From CAZVJA01 sp964626885 (lineage in GTDB: Bacteria; Planctomycetota; Planctomycetia; Planctomycetales; Planctomycetaceae), in NCBI GenBank assembly GCA_964626885.1, contig CAZVJA010000216.1:1-8801 (forward strand): a stretch of 8,801 nucleotides of DNA, in the 5' to 3' direction. Positions 1 to 6,088 of the stretch are shown here, piece after piece (the stretch's first letter is position 1; each line of letters opens with the position of its first letter). Made by a program: the position numbers and the translations under genes. Under the pieces are notes generated by a model. The model saw only the letters and a program-made list of their open reading frames with translations. It made no database searches and was not told the origin of the DNA.

Positions 1-106
1 TATCAAAACCGGGAGGGCGAGGCTCCCGCCGAGCCGCTGCGTCCGAAGGTCTCTCGTAGTGGCGGCTCCGTCGGAGCGTCGCCCTCCCAGGAATATGGTT
101 CTGATA
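1..106. repeat. Palindromic intergenic repeat, family A, copy 1
   Basis: The ends are near-perfect inverted repeats: 1-10 (tatcaaaacc) pairs with 97-106 (ggttctgata) at 9 of 10 positions, and 11-20 (gggagggcga) pairs perfectly with 79-88 (tcgccctccc). An inner arm, 21-37 against 62-78, pairs at 13 of 17. The central loop contains gcgtccgaa. A second copy in reverse orientation lies at 3705-3832 and shares both the arms and this loop, so this is a dispersed element and not a lone hairpin. The element begins immediately after the sigma factor stop codon (107-109). On the minus strand its GC-rich stem is followed by TTTT, so it could also terminate that transcript. The left edge may extend beyond the window. 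Confidence 0.8.
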
Positions 107-646
107 CTATCTGTCGAAAGGTCTCAGTTGCTCTTCCAGTTTCTTCAATGCCAGCCGCATGCGTGTCAGCACGGTTCCCAGCGGCGTGCCGGTCTCTTCC
201 GCGATCTGGGCAAAGGTCTTGTCCTCATATATTCGCATCCGTACGACGCTCCGCTGTTCCGCCGGAAGGGTTTCGAGCACCCCGCGCACCTTATTGATCA
301 TCTCCCCCCGGCTGGCAGCCTGCTCCGCCGACTCCGCCGCCTTCGGCCGAATCCAAGCCAGCCCACCGAGCGATTTCCAATGCACCTTGCGGCGACGCTT
401 GAGGACTAGCGCCTCGCGAAACGCCACCTGAAACAGCCAGCCCCGCACCGATTCTTCGCGCGGCGGGCTCTTTCCTTCGAGGGCCCGCGTGAATGTCGTC
501 TGCAACACTTCCGCCGCCTGGTCCTGGTCCTTCAAAACCCCGACCAGAAATCGCCGCAAATCTTCGGCGTACTCGGCGTACGATGCCGCGAGAAACGTGG
601 AATCGACCCGGTCCTTGTCGCCGGTGCTCTGATCGGCCGATGTCAA
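107..646 (-). CDS. ECF-type RNA polymerase sigma factor
   Basis: This 179-residue protein has the two-domain layout of extracytoplasmic-function sigma-70 factors, which direct RNA polymerase to a small set of stress or envelope promoters. Region 2 covers about residues 20-90, with the helix around YAEYAEDLRRFLVGVLKDQ and the region 2.4-like stretch VRGWLFQVAFREALVLKRRR. Region 4 covers about 120-172, with LETLPAEQRSVVRMR, the helix-turn-helix core TFAQIAEETGTPLGTV, and a basic C-terminal helix. The length is normal for the family. The first usable start in frame is TTG at 646, with a weak GGGGA about 8 bases upstream. A TAA lies further upstream in frame and there is no ATG between. No anti-sigma gene is visible on either side. 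The FlgG-like membrane protein lies upstream on the same strand across a 201-base gap, so co-transcription is possible but unproven. The target promoters are unknown. Confidence 0.88.
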   Translation of the reverse strand: MTSADQSTGDKDRVDSTFLAASYAEYAEDLRRFLVGVLKDQDQAAEVLQTTFTRALEGKSPPREESVRGWLFQVAFREALVLKRRRKVHWKSLGGLAWIRPKAAESAEQAASRGEMINKVRGVLETLPAEQRSVVRMRIYEDKTFAQIAEETGTPLGTVLTRMRLALKKLEEQLRPFDR

Positions 647-847
647 AACAGCATCCCCACGGCGCCAGGAACCGGCGGCTCCCGGAATACGATGCGCAAC
701 CCCCGGGGATTATTTTCCCTATTTGCGGTGAACTTTGAAAGTCGCAACTTCCCACGCTGACGGGAATTGCGGACTTCGGGCTCTTGATCGCGGATTCAGA
801 CCGGGAGTGGGCACCTGCGACCAGCGGACAACAATCCGCAATTTTCC

Positions 848-2953
848 TCACCGCTTCGCGCGGTCGGGCGGAGTGTGCTCGCTCGTGCGCGATGGGAGTC
901 GGCGGCGAGCGATAGGGCCGGCAGCGGGCTGCTCCCCGGGCGAGAGAATCGGCGGTGCGGCCGGAGCGGAAAGGATCACCCCTGCCTGCTCGATCGCTTG
1001 CATCTGCTGCTGCAGCCGCTTCAACTCCGCCAGTTCCTCAGTCAGTGTGACGTTCGAACCTTCGCGAAATCCCTGCCGGAGCTTGCCGCGCCCTTCCAGT
1101 CCTGGTGTGCCAACCTGCGGCGCTCCCGAGGCATCGGTCGCGCCGAACAGATTCTCGCCAAGCGGCAGCAATCCACCGGGATTCACGAAACTCACCGTCT
1201 GAATCTGTCCGAGTTGTGTCGGAGTCTGATTCGGCGGCTCCAGCACCGAGACAGCGCCGTCCGATGCGATGTCGATTTTCGCCGCGCCATGCGGCACCGT
1301 AATATTCGGTTCGAGCAACCGCTTTTCGCCCGTCGAGTTCACGACGATCACACCGTCAGAGTTCACCGTGAAGTTCCCCGCGCGGGTGTAGACGATCTGC
1401 CCGCTCGGGTCTTGCAACTGGAAGAACCCCGCCCCGCTGATCGACAGATCGAGCGACCGGCCGGTGTGACGGAGCGGCCCCTGCGCATGATCGACCGACG
1501 TGGCGGAAACCTGCACCCCCGCGCCGATTGCAACACCGGTCGGTGCCGCATGGCCGTTTGCATCCTGCGCTCCCGGCAGGCGGACCGATTGATAATCGAG
1601 ATCCGCGAATGTCACGCTCGACCGTTTGAAGCCGGGAGTGTTCGCATTCGCGATGTTGTTCAGAATCACCTGCTGCGCCTGTCGCAAAGCCGCGAGCGCC
1701 GTCTGCAATCGCGCATCATCTCCGTTGATACTAGTAGCACTCGGGCTGCTCTCTATCAGAATCGACGATTCGTCCGACTCATTCGTCGGCGGCGGGGGAG
1801 CAGGAGGGCCATGTTCTTTCAGCGCGATCGGCGGAGGCACCGGGTGCGGCACGTCGATCCACGTGGCACCGGGACGATTCTCAACTCGGAAACCTCTGCG
1901 AATGCGGAGCAGTTCGCGAATCATACCCGGAGGAAGCCCCTTGAGTTCCTCGAACCAGATTTGCCGTTCATCCTCACGCGCTTCGGGAAGTTCTTGTGCA
2001 ATGATCGCCCGAGTTCGATCTTCCTGTTCGATTTCACCCGGTGTGCGGGCACTTTCCCCCTCCTTGGAGCCAAGCGACGGACCTTCCTGAGACGGGGCGG
2101 CATCTTTCCCGGACGGCTTCAGCGGACTGTGAGACGAAATTCCGGGAACGATCTCGGAGGCGTCGGCGGGAGCCTGCAACGTCACCGGCGGCGCGTCGCC
2201 TTCCGGCTTCACATCCGCGGAATGTTCGCTTTCCACTGCTTCACACGCGTGCGCATCACCGCATTCGGAGTCGCAACACTCCGCGTCACTTTTGTCTCCA
2301 TTGGAGGCGACCGCGCAGCCATGTTCTGAACACTCCTGCTCCGCACAGCCGAGCTTGCAGGCGTTTTCATCGCAGCAGAAAGCGCCCGGACACTTCGAGC
2401 AGGGAGAATCCGCCGACGCCGCATCGGCACTGGCGGCGGGACCATCACAAGAAAGCGCCGGCGGCGGGGTGGCATTGCGAATTCGCTCGATCAATTTTGC
2501 CAACGCCCGATCGTGTTGATCCGCGGGTGCTGCGAGTGAAGGTCCCTTCACATCGCCGGCCGACGACAACGCCGCCCAGCTGCGCAACGTGTCTTGCCGA
2601 AACACAGACGACGGCAATCTGGTCCTTGCTGCATTCTCAGGCCCAAAGTTGATCCCCTGGCCCGCCATCTCATCAAGGACCGCCGAGTTGATCTCGAGCA
2701 CTGCCGAGTCACTCTCGACTTCTGACGAATTCATCGCGAACGAATGTGCCGGAACGACCTCCAATTCCTCCGGCTCGTCGAGCACCAGCACGCCGGAACT
2801 CGTCCCCGGCCAATGCGATCTCACGGCGGGCGGCGCGTCCAGCCGTGCGAGGGAGGGAGATTCGTACCAACGGGCGGCGAGATGCCCCGCGAGTCCACCG
2901 ACAGCGATGAGAAACAGCGCGACGATCCCCTTCTCGGTCCGTGAGAATGACAT
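848..2953 (-). CDS. Membrane-anchored FlgG-like flagellar rod-domain protein with Cys-rich segment
   Basis: I chose ATG at 2953, giving 701 residues, because AGGGAG lies 6 bases upstream and a membrane segment follows at once; the frame is open further upstream. Layout: transmembrane helix about residues 9-29 (GIVALFLIAVGGLAGHLAAR); low-complexity stretch; 13 cysteines at 169-237; acidic linker; helical segment 313-355 (WFEELKGLPPGMIRELLRIR); Pro-rich linker; FlgG-like domain about 413-643. The domain contains NNIANANTPGFKR, the stretch YQSVRLPGAQ that resembles the FlgG-specific insertion, LDLSISGAGFFQLQD, YTRAGNFTVNSDG and SGAPQVGTPG. FlgG normally forms the distal rod of the flagellum, is about 260 residues long and has no membrane anchor. 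The usual C-terminal helix (an ETQRAYE-like motif) is replaced here by a Gln-rich helix and a Pro/Arg-rich tail. No other flagellar gene is in the window, so a role in a real flagellum is uncertain. Confidence 0.82.
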   Translation of the reverse strand: MSFSRTEKGIVALFLIAVGGLAGHLAARWYESPSLARLDAPPAVRSHWPGTSSGVLVLDEPEELEVVPAHSFAMNSSEVESDSAVLEINSAVLDEMAGQGINFGPENAARTRLPSSVFRQDTLRSWAALSSAGDVKGPSLAAPADQHDRALAKLIERIRNATPPPALSCDGPAASADAASADSPCSKCPGAFCCDENACKLGCAEQECSEHGCAVASNGDKSDAECCDSECGDAHACEAVESEHSADVKPEGDAPPVTLQAPADASEIVPGISSHSPLKPSGKDAAPSQEGPSLGSKEGESARTPGEIEQEDRTRAIIAQELPEAREDERQIWFEELKGLPPGMIRELLRIRRGFRVENRPGATWIDVPHPVPPPIALKEHGPPAPPPPTNESDESSILIESSPSATSINGDDARLQTALAALRQAQQVILNNIANANTPGFKRSSVTFADLDYQSVRLPGAQDANGHAAPTGVAIGAGVQVSATSVDHAQGPLRHTGRSLDLSISGAGFFQLQDPSGQIVYTRAGNFTVNSDGVIVVNSTGEKRLLEPNITVPHGAAKIDIASDGAVSVLEPPNQTPTQLGQIQTVSFVNPGGLLPLGENLFGATDASGAPQVGTPGLEGRGKLRQGFREGSNVTLTEELAELKRLQQQMQAIEQAGVILSAPAAPPILSPGEQPAAGPIARRRLPSRTSEHTPPDRAKR

Positions 2954-2959
2954 TCTCTT

Positions 2960-2965
2960 CTCCCT
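2960..2965 (-). promoter_or_regulatory. Ribosome binding site setting the FlgG-like start
   Basis: On the minus strand this reads AGGGAG, 6 bases before ATG 2953. The upstream in-frame candidates at 3079 (GTG) and 2992 (ATG) have no comparable site and would place a charged segment before the membrane helix. Confidence 0.7.
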
Positions 2966-3204
2966 GAGTTCCGCTGCTCTCCGTTTCACCTGCATCAAAC
3001 GCGTCCATCTAGAACATCGCGACGGAGTTTCTTCGTCCGCGACAGCCAAGACCGGTTCCAGCCGGCCAAGACGCACCACGGTGCGCGGCGAACGGTACCG
3101 GAATCGCGAATTCTCAGCAAGCCCGGATTGCGGAACGACTTGCAGCCCGAAAGCATTCAGCGGTCAGCCGTTAGCGATCAACAGCGGGGCAGGATTCGTG
3201 TCGC

Positions 3205-3663
3205 TCAATCTTCCATCCCTGGGCTGCGACGCCCGGCCTTCCGGCCTGAACGCGATCGCTTCGCTTTCAGTCGTCGTTCGATCGACGATCGGCTCGGCTT
3301 CGTTTTCTTACGCCGTTTCGGACGCGCCGCCGCCGACAGCAACAACTCCCGCAGCTTCTCCAGGCAGTCCTCGACGTTCCGCTTCTGATCCCGCGACCGC
3401 TGGCTGGAGACGAGCAGATCCCCTTCCACGGTAATTCTCTTCCGGTTCAGTTTCAGAAACCGCTCTTTCACCTCCGGCGGGAGCGCGGTCGAGGTGGCGA
3501 CCGGCCAGCGAAGCTGCGCCTTCGAACTCACCTTATTAACATTCTGTCCCCCCGGCCCCGAACTGCGAGAATACGTGAACCGCAACTCCGACATCGGAAT
3601 GCTCAATCGCCCGGCGAACAGTTGGCCGGTGGCCTTCAGGTCGGGTGGGTCCGTCTCATTCAC
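3205..3663 (-). CDS. arfB: ArfB-type peptidyl-tRNA hydrolase (ribosome rescue, GGQ protein)
   Basis: ArfB (YaeJ) enters ribosomes stalled on truncated mRNA, places its basic tail in the empty mRNA channel and hydrolyses the peptidyl-tRNA with a release-factor-like GGQ motif. The 152-residue protein shows the hallmark SRSSGPGGQNVNKVSSKAQLRW, with GGQ at residues 38-40. A compact domain follows up to about residue 110. The strongly basic tail at about 114-147 (RPKRRKKTKPSRSSIERRLK) matches ArfB rather than the full-length factors RF1 and RF2, which also carry codon-recognition domains. I chose GTG at 3663 because TTGGAG lies 8 bases upstream. A TTG at 3693 and an ATG at 3594 are alternatives, but the latter would cut into the N-terminal strand. 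The gene is divergent from the LarA-like gene and lies 251 bases upstream of the FlgG-like gene on the same strand. Confidence 0.9.
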   Translation of the reverse strand: MNETDPPDLKATGQLFAGRLSIPMSELRFTYSRSSGPGGQNVNKVSSKAQLRWPVATSTALPPEVKERFLKLNRKRITVEGDLLVSSQRSRDQKRNVEDCLEKLRELLLSAAARPKRRKKTKPSRSSIERRLKAKRSRSGRKAGRRSPGMED

Positions 3664-3671
3664 AGCACAAT

Positions 3672-3677
3672 CTCCAA
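3672..3677 (-). promoter_or_regulatory. Ribosome binding site setting the arfB GTG start
   Basis: On the minus strand this reads TTGGAG, with GGAG ending 8 bases before GTG 3663. It favours this start over the TTG at 3693, which would lie upstream of the site. Confidence 0.55.
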
Positions 3678-3704
3678 GTGAGCTAAGTCCCAATTACTAT
3701 GGAC

Positions 3705-3832
3705 GGTTTCAAAACCCAGTCTTTGGGAGGGCGACACTCCGCTGGAGCCGCCGCAACCACAGACTTTCGGACGCGGCGGCTCGGCGGACCACCCTCCGGG
3801 CGGTGCCCCCTCGCCCTCCCAGTTTTGAAACC
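3705..3832. repeat. Palindromic intergenic repeat, family A, copy 2 (inverted)
   Basis: The outer arms ggtttcaaaac (3705-3715) and gttttgaaacc (3822-3832) are perfect reverse complements. The next arms, gggagggcga (3725-3734) and tcgccctccc (3811-3820), are also perfect. The reverse complement aligns with copy 1 at 1-106 through the arms, through gccgagccgc and through the non-palindromic loop gcgtccgaa (ttcggacgc at 3766-3774 on the plus strand). Copy 2 carries roughly 20 extra bases in one arm. It sits between two divergent genes, where a terminator for either gene is not expected, so it looks more like a mobile or REP/MITE-like element. It separates the two gene starts and may lie within or next to their promoters. 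Confidence 0.8.
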
Positions 3833-3920
3833 ACCTCTCCGTCCCAACACCCCGCTACCACTTCCGAGTGGACTGCCTCTCCATCCCGCAATACACTTGA
3901 ACGAGCCATTATGCCCTTTA

Positions 3921-3926
3921 AAAGGA
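3921..3926 (+). promoter_or_regulatory. Ribosome binding site setting the LarA-like start
   Basis: AAAGGA lies 9 bases before ATG 3936. The open frame continues upstream to 3699 through the repeat, but that part encodes a Pro/Arg-rich stretch unlike the family, so translation most likely begins at 3936. Confidence 0.65.
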
Positions 3927-3935
3927 CCATCGAAC

Positions 3936-5219
3936 ATGCCTTTTCCCCGTATGGTGCGCGTCCGCCAGAAATTTGAAGCTCCCCGCGTCGAGAACATCCC
4001 CGCCGAGGTCGATCGCCAGTTGAGCGGCCTCAAGCTCGGGGCAAAGGTCAAACCGGGTCAGACGGTCGCCATCACCGCCGGCAGCCGCGGGATCGCCAAC
4101 ATCGCCCTCATCATCAAGGCGATCTGCGACCATGTCCGTAGCTTGAAAGCCGTGCCGATTATCATCCCCGCGATGGGCAGCCACGGCGGCGGCACGCCCG
4201 AAGGGCAGCGCGGCATCCTCGAAGGCTACGGCATCACCGAGGAATACACCGGCGCGGAGATCCGCTCGTCGATGGAAACCGTGATCGTCGACCGCACGCC
4301 GCAGGGGATTCCGGTCCATTTTGATAAATGCGCTTTCGAATGTGACCACGTCATCGTCTGCGGGCGGGTCAAGCCGCACACCGGGTTCGTCGGCGAGATC
4401 GAATCTGGCCTGCACAAGATGATGCTCATCGGACTCGGCAAGCACGAAGGAGCTAAGGTCTACCACCGCGCGATTCTCGACTTCAGCTTCCTCGAAATCA
4501 TCACCGCCGTGGCGGACGTCGTGCTGAAGAAGTGCCGCGTCGTCGCCGGGGTGGGGATCGTCGAAAATGCGTACGACGAAACCGCGATGATCGACGCCGT
4601 CGCGCCGGAGCGATTCTTCGAACGCGAAAAGGAACTCCTGGTACTCGCACGACGCTGGATGCCCCGCCTGCCGTTCAACAAAATCGGCCTGCTGATCGTC
4701 GACGAGATCGGCAAGAACATCAGCGGCGCCGGCATGGACACCAACGTCATCGGCCGCAAGTACAGCGACCACAATGCTACCGATAAAGACGAGGTCGCGG
4801 TCAAACGGATCTTCGTCCGCGGCCTGACGGAAGAAACGCACGGCAACGCCTGCGGCATCGGAATCGCCGAGTTCACCACGCACCGCGCGATCGCGCAGGT
4901 CGATCCGCACATCACGCGGATCAATGCCCTCACCGGCGGCCACCCCGCCTGCGCCGCGCTTCCGGTCGCCTACAATACCGATCGCGAAGCGGTTGAAGCG
5001 GCGCTCGAGACGGTCGGTCTCGACGCGCCGGAAGATAGTCGGGTGGTGCACATCTCGAACACGCTGCATCTGGCCGAAGTGCTCGTCAGCGAAGCGTACC
5101 TGCCGGAGGTCGAGAAGCGGTCCGACCTGGAAATCCTCGACGGCCCGTCGGAAATGGAATTTGACACCGAGGGATTCTTGATCCCCGTCGCAGCAGGCGC
5201 GGCAGCGGGTGCGCATTGA
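3936..5219 (+). CDS. LarA-like (lactate racemase/DUF2088-type) protein
   Basis: This 427-residue protein resembles the LarA superfamily, whose founder is a lactate racemase carrying a nickel-pincer nucleotide on an active-site lysine. Visible motifs are ITAGSRG (Arg51), AMGSHGGG (His83), VKPHTGF (His148), ESGLHKMM (Lys161), KVYH (His177) and GRKYSD (Lys275). As I recall LarA numbering (Arg75, His108, His174, Lys184, His200, Lys298), the spacings agree well: His-His 65 against 66, Lys-His 16 against 16, and His-Lys 98 against 98. Length also fits. The pattern suggests a nickel-pincer-dependent 2-hydroxyacid racemase or epimerase, probably cytoplasmic because no signal peptide is visible. The substrate is unknown, and planctomycete homologues need not act on lactate. 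The cofactor genes larB, larC and larE are not in this window. The C-terminal tail (VAAGAAAGAH) looks unstructured. Confidence 0.78.
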   Translation: MPFPRMVRVRQKFEAPRVENIPAEVDRQLSGLKLGAKVKPGQTVAITAGSRGIANIALIIKAICDHVRSLKAVPIIIPAMGSHGGGTPEGQRGILEGYGITEEYTGAEIRSSMETVIVDRTPQGIPVHFDKCAFECDHVIVCGRVKPHTGFVGEIESGLHKMMLIGLGKHEGAKVYHRAILDFSFLEIITAVADVVLKKCRVVAGVGIVENAYDETAMIDAVAPERFFEREKELLVLARRWMPRLPFNKIGLLIVDEIGKNISGAGMDTNVIGRKYSDHNATDKDEVAVKRIFVRGLTEETHGNACGIGIAEFTTHRAIAQVDPHITRINALTGGHPACAALPVAYNTDREAVEAALETVGLDAPEDSRVVHISNTLHLAEVLVSEAYLPEVEKRSDLEILDGPSEMEFDTEGFLIPVAAGAAAGAH

Positions 5220-5240
5220 ACGACTCGAATCGGGTGTTCT

Positions 5241-5567
5241 ATGAACATCGACACTGTTTTCGCGCTCTTATTCCTGCTCTCCATGTTCGCGAACGTGTTG
5301 GACTGGTCTCTCTGCCGCGTCCGTAATAAGACAGCACGACTTTGGGATGTTCCAAAGAACCAGTGGCCCAGGGTCACTTACGTGGCGTTCTTGATCATAA
5401 TTATGATTGGCGTTGCTTCAACTCTGTTTCTTGTTGATGAATCGTGGGACTGGTTACCACGCAGAATGCTCGTTGGCACGCTCGTCGTCCGGAACTTCCA
5501 TTCCATCATCGCGAGATACATGGCGGAATTCGCAAGCAGCCGTGGAACACGGGTTTCACCCCCCTGA
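5241..5567 (+). CDS. Small membrane protein of unknown function
   Basis: I do not recognise this 108-residue protein. It has a hydrophobic N-terminal helix (about residues 5-20, VFALLFLLSMFANVLD), a basic middle (RVRNKTARLW), a second hydrophobic segment (about 47-65, YVAFLIIIMIGVASTLFLV) and a soluble tail. It therefore probably spans the inner membrane twice. The ATG at 5241 lies 21 bases after the LarA-like stop and has only a weak GGGTG upstream. The stop lies 46 bases before the lipoprotein start, so the two small genes may be co-transcribed. Third codon positions look less GC-rich than in neighbouring genes, which fits recent acquisition or weak selection. The last ten residues look random, and a shortened 3' end cannot be excluded. 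Confidence 0.55.
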   Translation: MNIDTVFALLFLLSMFANVLDWSLCRVRNKTARLWDVPKNQWPRVTYVAFLIIIMIGVASTLFLVDESWDWLPRRMLVGTLVVRNFHSIIARYMAEFASSRGTRVSPP

Positions 5568-5601
5568 CGAAATGTGTCGCAGTCGAAAACTCGCGGTCTC
5601 C

Positions 5602-5608
5602 AAGGGGA
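5602..5608 (+). promoter_or_regulatory. Ribosome binding site setting the lipoprotein start
   Basis: AAGGGGA lies 5 bases before ATG 5614, and the signal peptide begins exactly there. This overrides the longer open frame that extends back to 5407. Confidence 0.65.
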
Positions 5609-5613
5609 CAATC

Positions 5614-6072
5614 ATGCGCGTATGTCTTGTGTTGGCCCTGGGGCTGCTCGCGCTTTCGCAGACGGGTTGCGGCAGGGAACCAATCGATACCATGACCATC
5701 TATTCGCTCGACGCAAAGTCGGATGACCCCAGCTACAAGTTGCCGCCTGGGGTCGAAAAATTTTACGGTTGGGCCGTGCTTGGAAAAGTCGATGTCACGG
5801 AGCCAGGCGACCGGGAGTCCGTCCTCAAAGCCATTGAAAAAGGAATCGAAGATGGCGACGTGATGGCGAAATGTTTTTGGCCGCGACATGCAGTGCGGCT
5901 GACGCGGGGTGGCAAAACGACCGACTACGTCATTTGCTTTGAATGCCGGCAATTGGACAAATACGTCAACAACGAGCATCAGTCAAACGTCGCGACGAGT
6001 CGATCTCCCGCGGAAGCGCTCAATGAGCATTTGCAGCGGGCTGGAGTGCCGCAGCAAGAAAGTCCGTTCTAA
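5614..6072 (+). CDS. Probable lipoprotein with CFxPRH...CFEC motif, function unknown
   Basis: This 152-residue protein starts with a short lipoprotein-type signal peptide (MRVCLVLALGLLALSQTGC). Cys19 would be the lipidated residue, although Gln at position -3 is not ideal for a lipobox. The mature part has an acidic linker, the segment LPPGVEKFYGWAVLGKVDV, and a helix around ESVLKAIEKGIEDGD. A cysteine motif follows: CFWPRHAVR (Cys87) and, 21 residues later, VICFECRQ (Cys108, Cys111). The last 30 residues are polar. I associate the CFxPRH...CFEC pattern with small uncharacterised planctomycete proteins but cannot name a family. The three cysteines with nearby His92 could bind a metal or form disulfides. 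It follows the small membrane protein gene in the same direction, and a hairpin element begins 16 bases after its stop. Confidence 0.72.
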   Translation: MRVCLVLALGLLALSQTGCGREPIDTMTIYSLDAKSDDPSYKLPPGVEKFYGWAVLGKVDVTEPGDRESVLKAIEKGIEDGDVMAKCFWPRHAVRLTRGGKTTDYVICFECRQLDKYVNNEHQSNVATSRSPAEALNEHLQRAGVPQQESPF

Positions 6073-6088
6073 CTCGGAAAAGTGTGGC

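Noticed and set aside
732..742. Short palindrome actttgaaagt upstream of the sigma factor gene, as an operator.
   Set aside because: It is only 11 bases, AT-rich and more than 80 bases from the start, with no second copy or adjoining promoter that could be recognised.
764..847. Inverted repeat aattgcgga (765-773) / tccgcaatt (835-843) and a small hairpin (824-839) after the FlgG-like stop, as a terminator.
   Set aside because: The longer pair has a loop of about 60 bases, the small stem is only 5 bases, and no T tract follows on the minus strand.
875..2329. A 484-codon open frame on the plus strand opposite the FlgG-like gene.
   Set aside because: It is rich in Arg and His, has no recognisable domain, and lies entirely antisense to a gene with clear flagellar motifs. 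Long antisense frames are expected in GC-rich coding DNA.
3101..3118. The stretch ggaatcgcgaattc, as a second copy of the 7082-7095 palindrome.
   Set aside because: Both contain TTCGCGA on one strand, but symmetry here is imperfect and the flanks differ. A shared 7-base core is not enough to claim a common operator.
3911..3976. A 21-codon frame (beginning MPFKRTIEHAF) overlapping the LarA-like start, as a possible leader peptide.
   Set aside because: It has no ribosome binding site of its own and overlaps the real start in another frame. The similarity of its start to MPFPR may be chance.
3918..5216. A 432-codon open frame on the minus strand opposite the LarA-like gene.
   Set aside because: Its composition is dominated by Asp, Val, Ala and Arg with no motif, and the opposite strand encodes a recognisable protein with a good ribosome binding site.
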